In this document: piece after piece, positions 49,901-56,915 of the stretch
Layout of the letters: each line of letters begins with the position of its first letter
How positions within the stretch are numbered: the stretch's first letter is position 1
NCBI GenBank assembly: GCA_034440635.1
Contig: JAOTON010001814.1
Location: forward strand, 2,605,001-2,669,000
DNA from: Lepas anatifera
Taxonomy: Eukaryota; Arthropoda; Thecostraca; Lepadidae
Reading direction: 5' to 3'
DNA length: 64,000 nucleotides
Notes under the pieces: model-generated
Told to the model about the DNA's origin: nothing
Databases searched by the model: none
What the model saw: the letters and a program-made list of their open reading frames with translations, nothing else
Position numbers and translations under genes: made by a program

Positions 49901-52625
49901 TCCAGGGGGCATCTCCATCACTAGTATCCATGAGACGAACCGAGGACCCATCACGACCACGTGGGAGGTGGAAAGTGGGAGGTGGACCGAGACATGACAA
50001 TTCTTAAGTTGTGTTCCTGTATCGAATTTCCGACATTCGCAAGTCTGAGTGAGAGAAAAGAAAAACTCTCCGAACGAGCGGCACCTTGTGGGACGTTCCC
50101 TTTCAGTTCCGGCCCGGTCTCCCACTTCTCATCTGGGACATGCGATTTGGGTGCTCGACAAACCTAGTATAAGCTACCTCTCCAAGTACACTCTTCTAGG
50201 GGGAGGTGGGAGCAAAAATTTAAAAGGATGTCGACACCTTTATATGCAAATTCCAGCCAAAATGGAAAAATAGAATTTTAAAACCCAGCAGGTGATGGAA
50301 GTAACAAGAGGCCTACATGCCATAAGCATTGGCGGACGCAGGGGGGGCATTCCGGCCATGCCCCCCAAAGCGCTGGAAGGGACCAAACTATCTTTTGCCC
50401 CCCCAAACGCCGGAGAACTTTTGAAAAAAGGTGTTTACACTAGGTCTGTGGAGCAAAAAATCTTCGCTTCCCCCTCCAGGAGAGCGATGATGTACTTGGA
50501 GAGGTAGCTTATACTAGGTCTGTCGAGCACCCAAATCGCACGTCCCACCCCCCCAGGAGAGGCAGACATGGGTTTAGCCCCCCAAAACTCGGTTCTGCGT
50601 CCGCCACTGGCCATAAGTTAATATTTCTCCACATAGGCGAGTCCAGGATTGCTCATGGGGGGTATGTTCACGGGCATAGGCGGATCCAGGTGGGCGCCAA
50701 ATCCTGTCGGTGGGCGACGACTTTCGTATCCTTGGGGGGGGTGGGAAGCGACATTTCAGGGGGGGCGCCATCGACCTTTCAGGGGGCGCCGAGGGTCGAT
50801 CGGCGGGGGGGGCACGTGCCCCCTTGCCCCTGGATCCGCCTATGTTCCCGGGTACGCCATCTGGACCAGGGGAGGCGCCACTTCTAACCGGCAAATCCTA
50901 CCGGTGGGCGCCGATTCTCGCACCCTGGGGGAGGGTTGGGGGAAGCGACTTTTCAGGGGCGCCATTAGTCCTCCAGGGGGGGGCGTGGCCATTTCAGTGG
51001 GCGCCGAGGGCCGATCGGGGGGGAGGGGAGGGCGGCACCTGCCCCCTTTGCCCCCTGGATACGAGTATGTTTTTCCAGTGGACATATTCTTTATCAGTAG
51101 GGAGTTGGAGATTTGCTGGCATCTTCACTTTTAATGTCAGCGACGGCGCTTATGCTTTTGACATAAGCGTAGTCACCGGCAAAAAGTGTGGGGGTCAGCC
51201 AAACTTCAACCTGATGCTGTCAAGAAACTGTTCAAGATAGGAGAAAAAAACTTAAAATTTTGGCTTCTCAGTGCCTTCCGTACCGTCTGGATGTAAAAAT
51301 GTTTGATTTATCCCATTTTCACTGAAATCAGACAATTTTTTCCAAAAAGTGGGTGGGGGCAGGCCCCTGGCCACCTTTTCCGACGCTTAAGGCTTTTAAC
51401 ATTTCGGTAATCCAACCCACCTAGGTCGAACTGGTTTGACAGCACCTGTCCTGTCATTTATTCTCCACACCGGAAAGGGCCACAGCCGGCAGGCGTGTGC
51501 CATGCGCACACCACGTTCCGTCTCATCCCCGCCGCCGCCCCCGTCTCCATCCCACGCCGTGCGAAACCATCGATCCACTTTACGCGCAGCGCTGGACCTG
51601 GGCGAGTAAGCCCCGCCCTTTAGTGACGTCAGCCTGGCGTGACTGTGAGCGGCGCTGCTGATTGGTTGGCGGGTGAGGCCATCCTCACGTGGCCGTGCGA
51701 GCAAAAGACTTCAGGCGCCGGCAAATTCCAGCCGCAACGGACGAAGGGCGGCGGCCTTCCTTTGCTGCCCCACTACTATTTTTTTAACGCAACGGACGCA
51801 ATCACACTAATCCCTTCAAAGAAAGCTAAAACTCATCTTAACAAATCAGCACGCTTAGTAGAATTGAATAAACCATTGCATATTAAAATAAGTACATCGT
51901 GTGTAAAGCCAGATGGTAACAAATAAACGACACTTGTAGTAAGACGATCTTACCTCCATAAATGATCCAAGCAAAGTCGTTAATGACCAGAGGAATACTC
52001 CAAAGGCCATAATCCATTTCCTGCTGTAGCGGTCACCCAAGTAACCAAACAGGGGGGCAAACAGCATGTAGGAGATAATGAAGACTGTTTGCAGCAGGCC
52101 AGCCATTGAGTCATTCACGTCGAAGTATTTCTGGATGTACGTCAGAATTCCTGAAAAAAACTTCATGTCAGAGGATGACAGTAGGTGCTGGGTAAGTATT
52201 CAGATTTTGCTCTCCAAACAGGACAGTGCTCACTATTCCTTTGTTTTATACTTGAGACATTCTGCAACTTCTGCAAAAATTACAAAAAAAATAGAAAGCA
52301 GCACCAATATATACTTTGTCAGTTTCTCCGGTGCTAATCATACTGAACATAAAATCAAGAGTATCAGGTACAATGTTTGCAAATCAAATCATCGCGATTA
52401 CTTACCAGCGATCGTGAATCTATCCATGTAATTAATAAGGTTGACAAAACAGAGAATCCCAACGGAGACACATTGCCTCACAGTAACCCTCCTATTAGAG
52501 GTTTGTGATGAGGCCCTGGTGGGTGTGACTTCTCCGGATGGGGTGGACGCAAATTTTACATCCGGAACCTCACTGTTTTTCACCAGTGTTTGCTGTGAAA
52601 TATTTGGCTTAATTCCTTCGGCCAT
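13550..52625 (-). CDS. spin: Spinster-like lysosomal MFS transporter, 8 coding exons
   Basis: The gene encodes a 12-helix major-facilitator protein of the Spinster/SPNS family. Family members sit in late endosome/lysosome membranes and export lysophospholipid or sphingolipid products; in flies loss causes lysosomal storage. Coding exons on the minus strand are 52625-52406, 52150-51954, 35786-35635, 31998-31795, 27832-27698, 20100-19839, 14858-14760 and 13909-13550. All introns are GT..AG and phases (1,0,2,2,2,0,0) match, giving 542 residues plus stop, the usual family length. Diagnostic segments are [11 protein letters not shown] at the end of helix 1, the MFS motif A loop [76 protein letters not shown] and [11 protein letters not shown]. 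The ATG at 52625 (MAEG) is chosen because it has A at -3 and G at +4; the frame stays open upstream but without an ATG. Introns are 255, 16167, 3635, 3962, 7597, 4980 and 850 bp. The 3' end is the least certain part. Confidence 0.93.
14760..14858 (-). CDS. spin: spinster coding exon 7
   Basis: Residues 391-423, exactly 33 codons. Acceptor CTCTTTCCAG ends at 14859 and donor GTGAGT starts at 14759. Encodes [15 protein letters not shown] and [15 protein letters not shown], the best conserved C-terminal segment of Spinster proteins. Confidence 0.93.
16726..16944 (+). mobile_element. hAT-like MITE, GGCGGATCCAGG ends
   Basis: Begins CATAGGCGGATCCAGG and ends CAGATCCGCCGATG. It is G-rich inside, with no coding capacity, and lies in spinster intron 6. 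Target duplication is unclear. Confidence 0.65.
18419..18478 (+). repeat. Short duplication CACCGCTGTGATTATACTGC
   Basis: Two direct copies about 37 bp apart. Confidence 0.85.
18532..18692 (-). mobile_element. tRNA-derived SINE, 5'-truncated
   Basis: On the minus strand the head resembles a tRNA-Arg(TCT): A-box-like TTAGTGGATAGCGCC, anticodon loop CTTCTAA, B box GGTTCAAGTCC, then the 3' acceptor half CGGCGGAGCC. The 5' acceptor half does not pair, so this is not a functional tRNA. A short body leads to the tail GGCGACGCCGTATGACC .. GTCGTTAAACCCCAA, a tail type I recall from invertebrate SINEs. The same tail occurs at 38891-38940 and in part at 45508-45540. Confidence 0.75.
18690..19700 (+). 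mobile_element. Family G copy in spinster intron 6
   Basis: The ends carry the palindrome GGGGCCATCGATGGCCCC (about 18703-18722 and 19650-19670) next to CGCCCCAC / GTGGGGCGAAGG. Bases 19080-19390 are the reverse complement of about 1-320 with modest divergence. AGGTCA half-sites with 4-bp spacing occur at 18856-18871 and 19163-19188. The left end directly abuts the truncated SINE at 18532-18690. Confidence 0.75.
19163..19188 (+). promoter_or_regulatory. Three AGGTCA half-sites with 4-bp spacers
   Basis: AGGTCA at 19163, 19173 and 19183 in the intron 6 family G copy, the same geometry as at 995-1020. Confidence 0.4.
19839..20100 (-). CDS. spin: spinster coding exon 6
   Basis: Residues 303-390. 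Acceptor with a long C/T tract ends at 20101 and donor GTGAGT starts at 19838. Encodes helices 8 to 10: [18 protein letters not shown], then [17 protein letters not shown] and [20 protein letters not shown]. The loop [17 protein letters not shown] is typical of the family. Confidence 0.93.
20257..20704 (+). mobile_element. Family A TTAA-type MITE, copy A1
   Basis: A 448-bp noncoding element with inverted termini AGGGAATGTGGCACC, flanked by TTAA on both sides (20253-20256, 20705-20708). It lies in spinster intron 5. TTAA target duplication is characteristic of piggyBac-type transposition, but the terminus does not start CCC as classical piggyBac does and no transposase is present. The interior holds an inverted CCAAT box (GATTGGCTGATG) and TGACGTCA. 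Confidence 0.85.
20960..21135. mobile_element. Palindromic MITE (family P), copy 2
   Basis: About 176 bp in spinster intron 5, with the same arms: AATACATGAGC..TTTCAGTACGCTCTATT, GGAACGGACTTATCGAC and the inverted GTCGATAAGTCCGTTCTC .. CATGTATCC. Confidence 0.78.
21136..22470. other. Spinster intron 5, unannotated
   Basis: Only a 26-bp direct duplication (CAGTTTGAAAATGCAGAAATAG type) near 21538-21590. Confidence 0.6.
22471..23000 (+). repeat. Diverged family G copy
   Basis: Begins GTGTTAACAAGCGAAGTGG, like other family G ends, then runs through a body with TGACCT hexamers (22660-22860) and a second GC-rich block with CCCTCCACTGCGCG near 22955. The right end is uncertain. Confidence 0.5.
23001..24025. 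other. Spinster intron 5, unannotated
   Basis: Nothing recognised. Confidence 0.6.
24026..24150. repeat. AT-rich short tandem array
   Basis: Irregular repeats of AATCTAGGAAATATCGTA with variants such as AATCTAGGAAAATAATCTA. It ends where the LINE coding remnant begins. Confidence 0.8.
24145..24934 (+). pseudogene. 5'-truncated LINE reverse transcriptase (CR1/L2-like)
   Basis: The 3' end of a non-LTR retrotransposon ORF2. The first frame (about 24148-24510) shows [20 protein letters not shown] and [12 protein letters not shown], the palm-to-thumb part of the RT domain. The frame then shifts near 24506-24516 and continues as [16 protein letters not shown] and ends with [25 protein letters not shown] and a stop at 24932-24934, the usual C-terminal end of elements lacking RNase H. 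The catalytic FADD box and endonuclease are absent because the copy is truncated at its 5' end where the AT-rich array begins. CR1/L2-like is my best family assignment; the frameshift shows it is dead. Confidence 0.8.
24935..27697. other. Spinster intron 5, unannotated AT-rich stretch
   Basis: Markedly AT-rich compared with the flanks. The first few hundred bases may be the 3' UTR of the LINE fragment. GAGGCCAAAA occurs several times (24960, 27350) without a clear unit. Confidence 0.55.
27698..27832 (-). CDS. spin: spinster coding exon 5
   Basis: Residues 258-302 plus two bases. Acceptor TTCTGTTCGGCAG ends at 27833 and donor GTGAGT starts at 27697. Encodes helix 7, [17 protein letters not shown], then a short loop ending NANINE. 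The acceptor and first 38 exon bases are duplicated in tandem just upstream (see the 67-bp repeat). Only the exon-proximal acceptor keeps the frame. Confidence 0.92.
27795..27933 (-). repeat. 67-bp tandem duplication across the exon 5 acceptor
   Basis: Bases 27795-27866 and 27862-27933 are two tandem copies with period 67 and about three differences. Each copy contains the pyrimidine tract, the CAG acceptor and the first 38 bases of spinster exon 5. The upstream acceptor would put the exon start at 27899. Confidence 0.9.
27934..31794. other. Spinster intron 4, unannotated
   Basis: A CpG-rich block at 29000-29210 and otherwise unique DNA. GAGCCGCCCCTGATCAG near 30833 resembles a hAT-like right end but has no partner that I can see. 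Confidence 0.55.
31795..31998 (-). CDS. spin: spinster coding exon 4
   Basis: Residues 190-257 plus two bases. Acceptor CCCCCGTTCTCAG ends at 31999 and donor GTGAGT starts at 31794. Encodes GLGYIVGSK, helix 6 ([20 protein letters not shown]) and the start of the large central cytosolic loop. The minisatellite at 32008-32670 begins about 10 bp upstream of the acceptor, so it supplies part of the branch-point and pyrimidine-tract region. Confidence 0.92.
32008..32670 (+). repeat. Minisatellite next to spinster exon 4
   Basis: Variable units of roughly 30-45 bp combining GGGAGCCGTCAGACACAC, AGGCACGAGGCGTGG and ACGTTCAGACACAC. It starts about 10 bp upstream of the exon 4 acceptor. Frames open through it are repeat artefacts. 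Confidence 0.92.
32671..34636. other. Spinster intron 3, unannotated
   Basis: No recognisable feature. Confidence 0.6.
34641..35499 (+). mobile_element. Family G (AGGTCA-rich) TTAA element
   Basis: An 859-bp element with inverted ends CACACGCCCCGCTG / CAGCGGGGCACGTG, flanked by TTAA at 34637-34640 and 35500-35503. The GC-rich ends enclose a body full of AGGTCA/TGACCT, including a direct repeat with 4-bp spacing at 34786-34801. It lies in spinster intron 3. No coding capacity is evident. Confidence 0.78.
35635..35786 (-). CDS. spin: spinster coding exon 3
   Basis: Residues 140-189 plus two bases. Acceptor CTCTGTTGCAG ends at 35787 and donor GTGAGC starts at 35634. It encodes [19 protein letters not shown] followed by [11 protein letters not shown] and helix 5. 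It lines up with fly Spinster without a gap after exon 2, so no exon is missing in the 16-kb intron. Confidence 0.92.
35787..38890. other. Spinster intron 2, unannotated part
   Basis: No recognisable feature. Confidence 0.6.
38891..39030 (-). mobile_element. Second copy of the GTCGTTAAACCCC-tail SINE
   Basis: The tail (plus strand GGGGCTTATCGACGCACCAAC) and body match the copy at 18532. Only a decayed B-box region (CCCGGGCTCAAAATCAGG on the minus strand) remains of the tRNA head. Confidence 0.65.
39231..39436 (+). mobile_element. tRNA-derived SINE with A-rich tail
   Basis: The head has an A-box-like TGGCCCAGTGGCTTCG and B box GTGGGTTCAATCCCC. A body of about 110 bp follows, ending TAATACAATAAAAAATAAAAAAG. 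It is unrelated in its body to the SINE at 18532 and lies antisense to spinster in intron 2. Confidence 0.75.
39437..42216. other. Spinster intron 2, unannotated part
   Basis: A very CpG-rich stretch at 41030-41230 is open in several frames, but with Ala/Arg composition typical of GC bias rather than a protein domain. Confidence 0.55.
42217..43004 (+). repeat. G-rich minisatellite
   Basis: About 25 degenerate units of 28-36 bp on the theme GTAGTGGGGGAGGGAAGAGG + ACGGCACGTCGGGCA. The strong G/C strand asymmetry explains the long open frames on the minus strand, which I do not regard as genes. It lies in spinster intron 2. Confidence 0.93.
43184..43485 (+). repeat. 32-bp minisatellite
   Basis: About nine nearly identical units of CTGGCCCGGTCCCACTCCTC + AGATCCCACAAA. 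It is separated by 180 bp of CpG-rich unique DNA from the G-rich minisatellite. Confidence 0.95.
43577..43628 (+). repeat. Short duplication ATGTATGCACCTACCAACAA
   Basis: Two tandem copies of a 21-bp unit preceded by a short TGTA run. Confidence 0.9.
43630..45243. other. Spinster intron 2, unannotated part
   Basis: No recognisable feature. Confidence 0.6.
45244..45420. mobile_element. Palindromic MITE (family P), copy 3
   Basis: About 177 bp in spinster intron 2: GCAGCTTCAGTATGCTCT, GGAACGGACTTATCGACTC, then GGTAAGTCCGTTACC .. GTACTGAAGCTGCTCATG. The right arm is better preserved than the left. Confidence 0.78.
45506..45595 (-). mobile_element. Fragment of the same SINE tail
   Basis: Plus strand ATCGGGGTTTGACGACGCACCAACTG is followed by a diverged body with GTTGGGAGGGATCTGGGAT. 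No tRNA head is visible. Confidence 0.5.
45935..46005 (-). mobile_element. tRNA-like SINE head or tRNA pseudogene
   Basis: The minus strand reads GCCCCGGTAGCTCAGTTGGTAGAGCG, a textbook D-arm with A box, then GTTGGGCTCCGGCCCGC. The following T-arm is displaced and degenerate (GGGATCGGTTCCCC near 45915), so it is not an intact tRNA. Confidence 0.6.
46355..47133 (+). mobile_element. Family C MITE copy C2, inside A6
   Basis: A 779-bp copy clearly alignable to C1 along its length (both contain GATCAAAAGGTCACAAAAAG and GTCATCCTGGGGCT). The right flank is TTAA (47134-47137); the left flank has decayed to GCAA. It lies in spinster intron 2. GGTCACGTGACC is kept at 46719-46730. Confidence 0.85.
46719..46730. 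promoter_or_regulatory. GGTCACGTGACC palindrome in MITE C2
   Basis: Same palindrome as in C1, kept despite divergence around it, and located in intron 2 of the spinster gene. Confidence 0.45.
47318..47595 (+). repeat. 20-bp minisatellite
   Basis: About a dozen units of GGGCCGTCCACGCATGTATA, with one unrelated interruption near 47445-47475. It occupies the place where the end of MITE A6 should be, and ends at copy A3. Confidence 0.92.
47608..48508 (-). mobile_element. Family A MITE copy A3, split by a nested insertion
   Basis: Outer copy in reverse orientation. Its first part is 47608-47640 and the rest is 48095-48508; copy A2 (47641-48090) sits in the internal TTAA of the sequence GATTTTAACTGAGATAG. 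TTAA is present on both sides of the nested copy. The right outer flank is TTAA (48510-48513); the left flank has decayed to CTAA. Confidence 0.85.
47641..48090 (-). mobile_element. Family A MITE copy A2, nested in A3
   Basis: A 450-bp full copy in reverse orientation, flanked by TTAA at 47637-47640 and 48091-48094, both derived from the internal TTAA of A3. Termini are ATGGAATGTGGCACC and GGTGCCACATTCCCT. Confidence 0.87.
48514..48962 (+). mobile_element. Family A MITE copy A4
   Basis: A 449-bp copy in forward orientation. It shares the TTAA at 48510-48513 with the end of A3, so the two lie tail to tail, and ends before TTAA 48963-48966. The interior again carries ATTGG and TGACGTCA. Confidence 0.87.
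49296..49745 (+). mobile_element. Family A MITE copy A5
   Basis: A 450-bp forward copy flanked by TTAA (49292-49295 and 49746-49749). The CRE-like site is mutated to TGGCGTCA. The right TTAA is followed by AAGGGGCTATGCCACC, which looks like the end of a different, unpaired TTAA element. Confidence 0.86.
50327..50609 (+). mobile_element. hAT-like MITE with perfect 8-bp target duplication
   Basis: A 283-bp element with inverted ends CATTGGCGGACGCAG / CTGCGTCCGCCACTG (one mismatch) and the exact 8-bp direct duplication GCCATAAG at 50319-50326 and 50610-50617, the hallmark of hAT transposition. The interior is G/C-homopolymer rich and has no transposase. It lies in spinster intron 2. Confidence 0.87.
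50675..50844 (+). mobile_element. hAT-like MITE, GGCGGATCCAGG ends
   Basis: A 170-bp element with inverted ends CATAGGCGGATCCAG / CTGGATCCGCCTATG. Flanks TTCACGGG (50667-50674) and TTCCCGGG (50845-50852) match at 7 of 8 bases. A related sequence without clear ends follows at about 50876-51070. Confidence 0.82.
51071..51953. other. Spinster intron 2, start (transcript order)
   Basis: Contains a CpG-rich block (51480-51740) and nothing else recognised. Confidence 0.55.
51954..52150 (-). CDS. spin: spinster coding exon 2
   Basis: Residues 74-139. Acceptor TTTTTTTCAG ends at 52151 and donor GTAAGA starts at 51953. It carries helix 2 ([19 protein letters not shown]), the motif A loop [10 protein letters not shown] between helices 2 and 3, and helix 3 ending LLGSFME. 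Phase 1 in and phase 0 out, as required by the neighbours. Confidence 0.93.
52406..52625 (-). CDS. spin: spinster coding exon 1
   Basis: Encodes residues 1-73 plus one base: a polar, Ser/Thr-rich cytosolic N-terminus of about 48 residues, then the first membrane helix ending in [11 protein letters not shown]. The donor is GTAAGT at 52405. The exon may extend upstream as 5' UTR to a possible acceptor (CCCTTTTAG) ending at 52692, which would imply a further noncoding exon upstream that I cannot place. Confidence 0.88.
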
Positions 52626-52691
52626 TATTCGTGGGTTCAGATCCTTTAGCAGACGTACTGCCTTCAAATGCAAGCTTGGCTTTCCGACAAT

Positions 52692-54354
52692 CTAAAAGGG
52701 CAATGATTTCAGTGCAGTATTCCTTAACCAAAGCAACGGCACGAGGAGACGCAAAAATAGCAATGATCACTCCAAAACTTCCGATAATCTACCACAGCCT
52801 CAATTGGTAAACGACAACACCAGAATGCGACCTCACACCCTCGCCATCCGAACTGGAGTGAGCCGCAGCTCTCCCAATTCTATCACATTGAAGGATGCTA
52901 CCAGCTAGGCCGAGCCAGCTCTCCAAAACTTAAAACCTCTAAAATCTCTCTAAAATGTGATGCAAGGAGGAGCGGGCGCTGCTGAAGCCTTCAACGTAGC
53001 AAAAGTAGACTGTAGAAAACCTATTCACATATTCATCGTAAAAATATACTTGTATCTCAAAAACGCCGCTGTAAGGAATTTGAAATTTCCGATTGTGGTC
53101 CAATCTCCGCACAGAAACTCACAAATACGAAACGAGGTCGAGTATACTCGAGGTCGTAAACGAGGTCGAGTATACGCCAATCCTGTCATGTCTTGCTTCC
53201 ATATTGGTGAAATTTCACTGAGTTGCAGAATATTTTGAAAAAATACATATTTCATGACTTTTCCCTGGTCATAGGCGGATCCAGGGACAGAGATCTACGT
53301 TCTCCCTGGATCCGCCTATGACCAGGGAAAATAATGAAAGATTAAATGTTTTCTTCAAAATCTTATGCAACTATTGTGAAATTTCTCCGGTATGGAAGGA
53401 AGACATGACAGCCTGCAAGTAAAAGTAAAATCCAAACAAAGATTTATCTGTTATTATAAATTGGACCGTTGGCGGCCCAATTTTCTTTGGAGAGGGCTTT
53501 TCCTGAAATTCGATCACTCCACGACTTCCCTTTCCTCCCTCTTCTTTCAACGCCCATAGACCTATGCGCATCAATACATGATTATACAATCATCATAACC
53601 TTAAGGTCGGCCCAAGGAGGGGGCAATCACCCCATTGCCCTTCGCGCCCCATTGGATCCGCCCCTATGTTGGATAGCCCATCCAATTATCTATAGAAAAA
53701 TGAAAATGATCTATGAAATTGACGGCTTTGACACAAAACAGAGGTCTTACTTGTAGTTTGGACCGTTTGGACCCCTGATGTTGGTGACATTAATTTGCTT
53801 TAATCTGGCAGCTCTCCTTAGGAGGAAAGCGTAATGTCATGGATCAAACGACTGGATTGGAAACTCACTTTTGGGCGTACCCGACGCACAAGGTGGCCAC
53901 AATGCTCGTCGGTCTCGATAGGACGGCGGCGCTCAGGGCCAGCGCAGGACAGTTGATTAAATTTGGGTGGCGCCCAAATTCAGCTGAAAACATGACTGAG
54001 GGGAGCGTGACGGTGGGTATTTGGGCGGAGCAATTAGGTATTGTCAAGTCTAGAGCAAGTGCCCAGATCGGTCTTTCCATCGATTCCCGGAGGACCCTGA
54101 AAGATACCTACCTTAGATACCTTAGATGATCGGGACTTTATACCTAAGGACGCCGGTGCCGTCTTGCCACTCATCGAGCTTGGGCATGTTGTGTGGCGGA
54201 AAACTGTCGGTGCACTTTTATATATATATATATATCCTGACCAGGACTTGTCTGTTATTCTTAAGGAATTAGTTGTGGAACTCCACACCCTGCTTGTTAG
54301 TGATTATCAGATGATTAGTGGGGAGACAATTGCTATAGTTCTGGTTGTCTACTT
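52692..54354. other. Upstream of the spinster start
   Basis: Should contain any proximal promoter if the first exon is the one at 52406-52691. No TATA or initiator I would defend. Includes the hairpin at 53259-53331 and a GAGGTCGAGTATAC duplication at 53142-53175. Confidence 0.45.
53259..53331. repeat. Perfect 29-bp hairpin around hAT-type ends
   Basis: Left arm 53259-53287 and right arm 53303-53331 are exact reverse complements, with a 15-base loop. The core is the CATAGGCGGATCCAGGG terminus of the hAT-like MITEs, but the complementarity continues nine or more bases beyond it. Confidence 0.92.
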
Positions 54355-54790
54355 GCTCAGGACGCTGGCTCCCATCTGCCCGCAGACGGGCCTCCCTGCT
54401 CGGGACGTTGGCTCTCACCTGACTGAGACGCTCGCTCCTTGTCGCCGGTGGTTTCGGATGCTGGCCCGGTGCTCGGATGCTGCCTTTCCCTGCTGGGGCG
54501 ACGTCTCTCCGCTCGGGACGCTGGCCTCGCATGCCGGGTTGGTGGCCTCCCGTCGGCGCCCTCCTGCCCAGGACGTCGCATTGCCTGCTCGGGACGCTGG
54601 CTCTTCGGCATGATCCTGCTCGGGATGCTGCTCTTGCTCGACGCTGACCTGCCTGCTCGGGACACTCACCTGCTTGGATGTGGTTCTCACCTGTCCAGGA
54701 CGCGGCTCCGCCCAGGACGTGTTTCCCTGTTAGGGACGCTGACCTGCCTTTCGGGACGCCGACCTCCCTGTTCGGGACGCTGACTCGTCT
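54355..54790 (+). repeat. Degenerate GCTCGGGACGCTG minisatellite
   Basis: Repeated CTGCTCGGGACGCTGRCT-like motifs at irregular 20-50 bp spacing, open in several frames on both strands. I see no domain in those frames. Confidence 0.8.
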
Positions 54791-54864
54791 GCTCATTGAA
54801 ACACGGGGATTGTTTTGGCTTGCCATAATACCACCCATTTTTTAAAGAAAGATATTTTTATACA

Positions 54865-55097
54865 TTGGCGGACACAGGGGATTCCGCTGGCCCCTAAGGC
54901 TCAGGGGGACTTATCTCTGGGGCCCAAGACCGGATAATTTTTGAAAGGTGTCTGCACTGGTCTGTCGGAAAATATTCGGTCCCCCCCCCCCCCCCAGAGG
55001 CGACTGTATTGGGAGGTAGCTTATATTGGTTGTCGAACACCTAATTGCCACCCCCCCCCCCCAGGACTAGGAGGAGAGGTAAACATGGGTTGGCCCA
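54865..55097 (+). mobile_element. Diverged copy of the 50327-50609 hAT-like MITE
   Basis: Starts CATTGGCGGACACAGGGG and repeats interior landmarks of that element (GGTGTCTGCACTGGTCTGTCGG, GAGGTAGCTTATATTGG, AACATGGGTTGGCCC). The right end degenerates into the TA microsatellite. Two C-homopolymer runs of about 14 bases lie inside. Confidence 0.7.
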
Positions 55098-55114
55098 AAC
55101 TCTGATCTGGTCCG

Positions 55115-55252
<138 letters not shown>

Positions 55253-56469
55253 AATTGTGAATACGTTTGGTTTTTCCTATGTCGTCCTCCTGTTTGATAA
55301 TTGGTTTTCCACTATATTATACAGTAATTAAGGGCTTAAGTCGAGATGATGTTTGCCGCCCCGGTGCTCTGTTGGTTGACGCTGGCCCGACCGTTGGCAA
55401 ACCGTTTGGGTGCATTGATGGGCTTTGGATTGATCCTCGAATCGAGGCTTGTCGGTGAGGTGCCGCTTTACTGGATCGCTGTGCCATAAAGTTTATTTCG
55501 TTTTGACCCGTAACTGATTTGTTAGTGAGGCTGGCCCTTGTCGGTGGGTGGCTCTGTTTTCATTCATGTGGGGTCGACAATGGGGGCTGATACGATGGGG
55601 GGGCTACGCGTAATGTGACGCAGGGTGGTGCAATACTGCAATACGTTGTTGCTGCAAGAAGCAAGGGCCTAATAAAACCTAGGGCCTAAAACAAACGTGG
55701 AAATCCAACGCGACTGCACTAATCCAAAAGCGCTTTGAGAGCAGGGTAGCTTTGAAAGGAGGGAGTGGACCATGATCGAAGACAGCAATCTGCAAACATT
55801 AATGTTACGAATCAAGGGCATGTTACTTACTACTAGGGCAGTTTAAGAACTACTACAAGCCAGCTTCAAATGAATAAGCTCTTAGACACTGTGACTGTGC
55901 AATCCTCGCTCAATCGAGGTGCTGATCATTGCAACAGACACGACTCTGTTGAAGGTGACGCTGCTTCTGAACTTGAAAGGCCTTGCCGCTGGAGAATGTG
56001 ATAAGCACACTGCACATTTTGTTAAGGTAGGTGCATGGAGGTGACTTCAGATATCAGCATTGGAGGGGGTTTGACTGCTACCACTTTGTGATGCCCACTG
56101 TTTTTATATTCAAATGGAGTTGTGTCTGTTACTCAGTGTCTTAACCAAGAATAAACAGCACACACCATAAATCTTCTTCAATGAACAGGATTTTTGGTTA
56201 GGGCACAAAATGCACTGCCGCAACAGATCACACAATGTTGCAACATGTCACAGCAAAAGTCTAACCATGTTCAACCTCTGATGCTGATGGTCTGCATCAG
56301 AAGCCAATATCTGTGTTAGCTACCTTACCTTACTGTACACTTTTTCAGAATTTTGAGGCACAGGAAGGCCTGCAGGCTCTGTTCTCCATGAACTCAAGTT
56401 TGATTGTGCTTAATTCACTCATTCTCAGGAGTAATGTACCTGAGTGGGCCCAGTTTGCATCTAGGCCAG
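55253..56469. other. No gene recognised
   Basis: Unique-looking DNA between the TA/GT microsatellite and the left minisatellite arm. Confidence 0.55.
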
Positions 56470-56559
56470 TGGATCAGCATTCCCAAGAATGACTATCTTC
56501 CCAATAATGGGAATTTTGATCCATATTTGCCCTTGAAAAAAACCTTAAGGATTTTCCTG

Positions 56560-56915
56560 GTTGTCTGGTGGTTTCTGATGGTTTCTGGTGGTCACTCTGA
56601 TGGTCTGGTGGTCTGCTGTCGTTTCTGGTGGTTTCTGGTGGTCATTCTGATGGTCTGGTGGTCTACCTGGTGGTTTCTGGTTGTCATCCTGATGGTCTGG
56701 TGGTCTACCTGGTGGTTTCTGGTGGTCATCCTGATGGTCTGGTGGTCTGCCTGGTGGCTTCTGGTGGCAATTCCTGATGGTCTGGTGGTCAGTGTCTGAT
56801 GGTTTGGTGGTTTCTGGTGGTCAATGTTTGATGGTCTGATGGTCACCCTGGTGGCCTGGTGGTCAGTATCTGAAGGTCTGATGGTTTCTGGTGGTCATCC
56901 TGGTGGTCTGGTAGC
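56560..56915 (+). repeat. Minisatellite, TGGTTTCTGGTGGTC type (left arm)
   Basis: Degenerate units of 18 to about 40 bp built from TCTGGTGGT, CTGATGGT and CTGGTGGTC. Its outer edge is CCCTTGAAAAAAACC..AGGATTTTCCTG (about 56530-56563). The same array occurs inverted at 58095-58140 and 63137-63385. Confidence 0.9.

Noticed and set aside
54164..54838. Long frames on both strands (up to 189 codons)
   Set aside because: Produced by the GCTCGGGACGCTG degenerate minisatellite.
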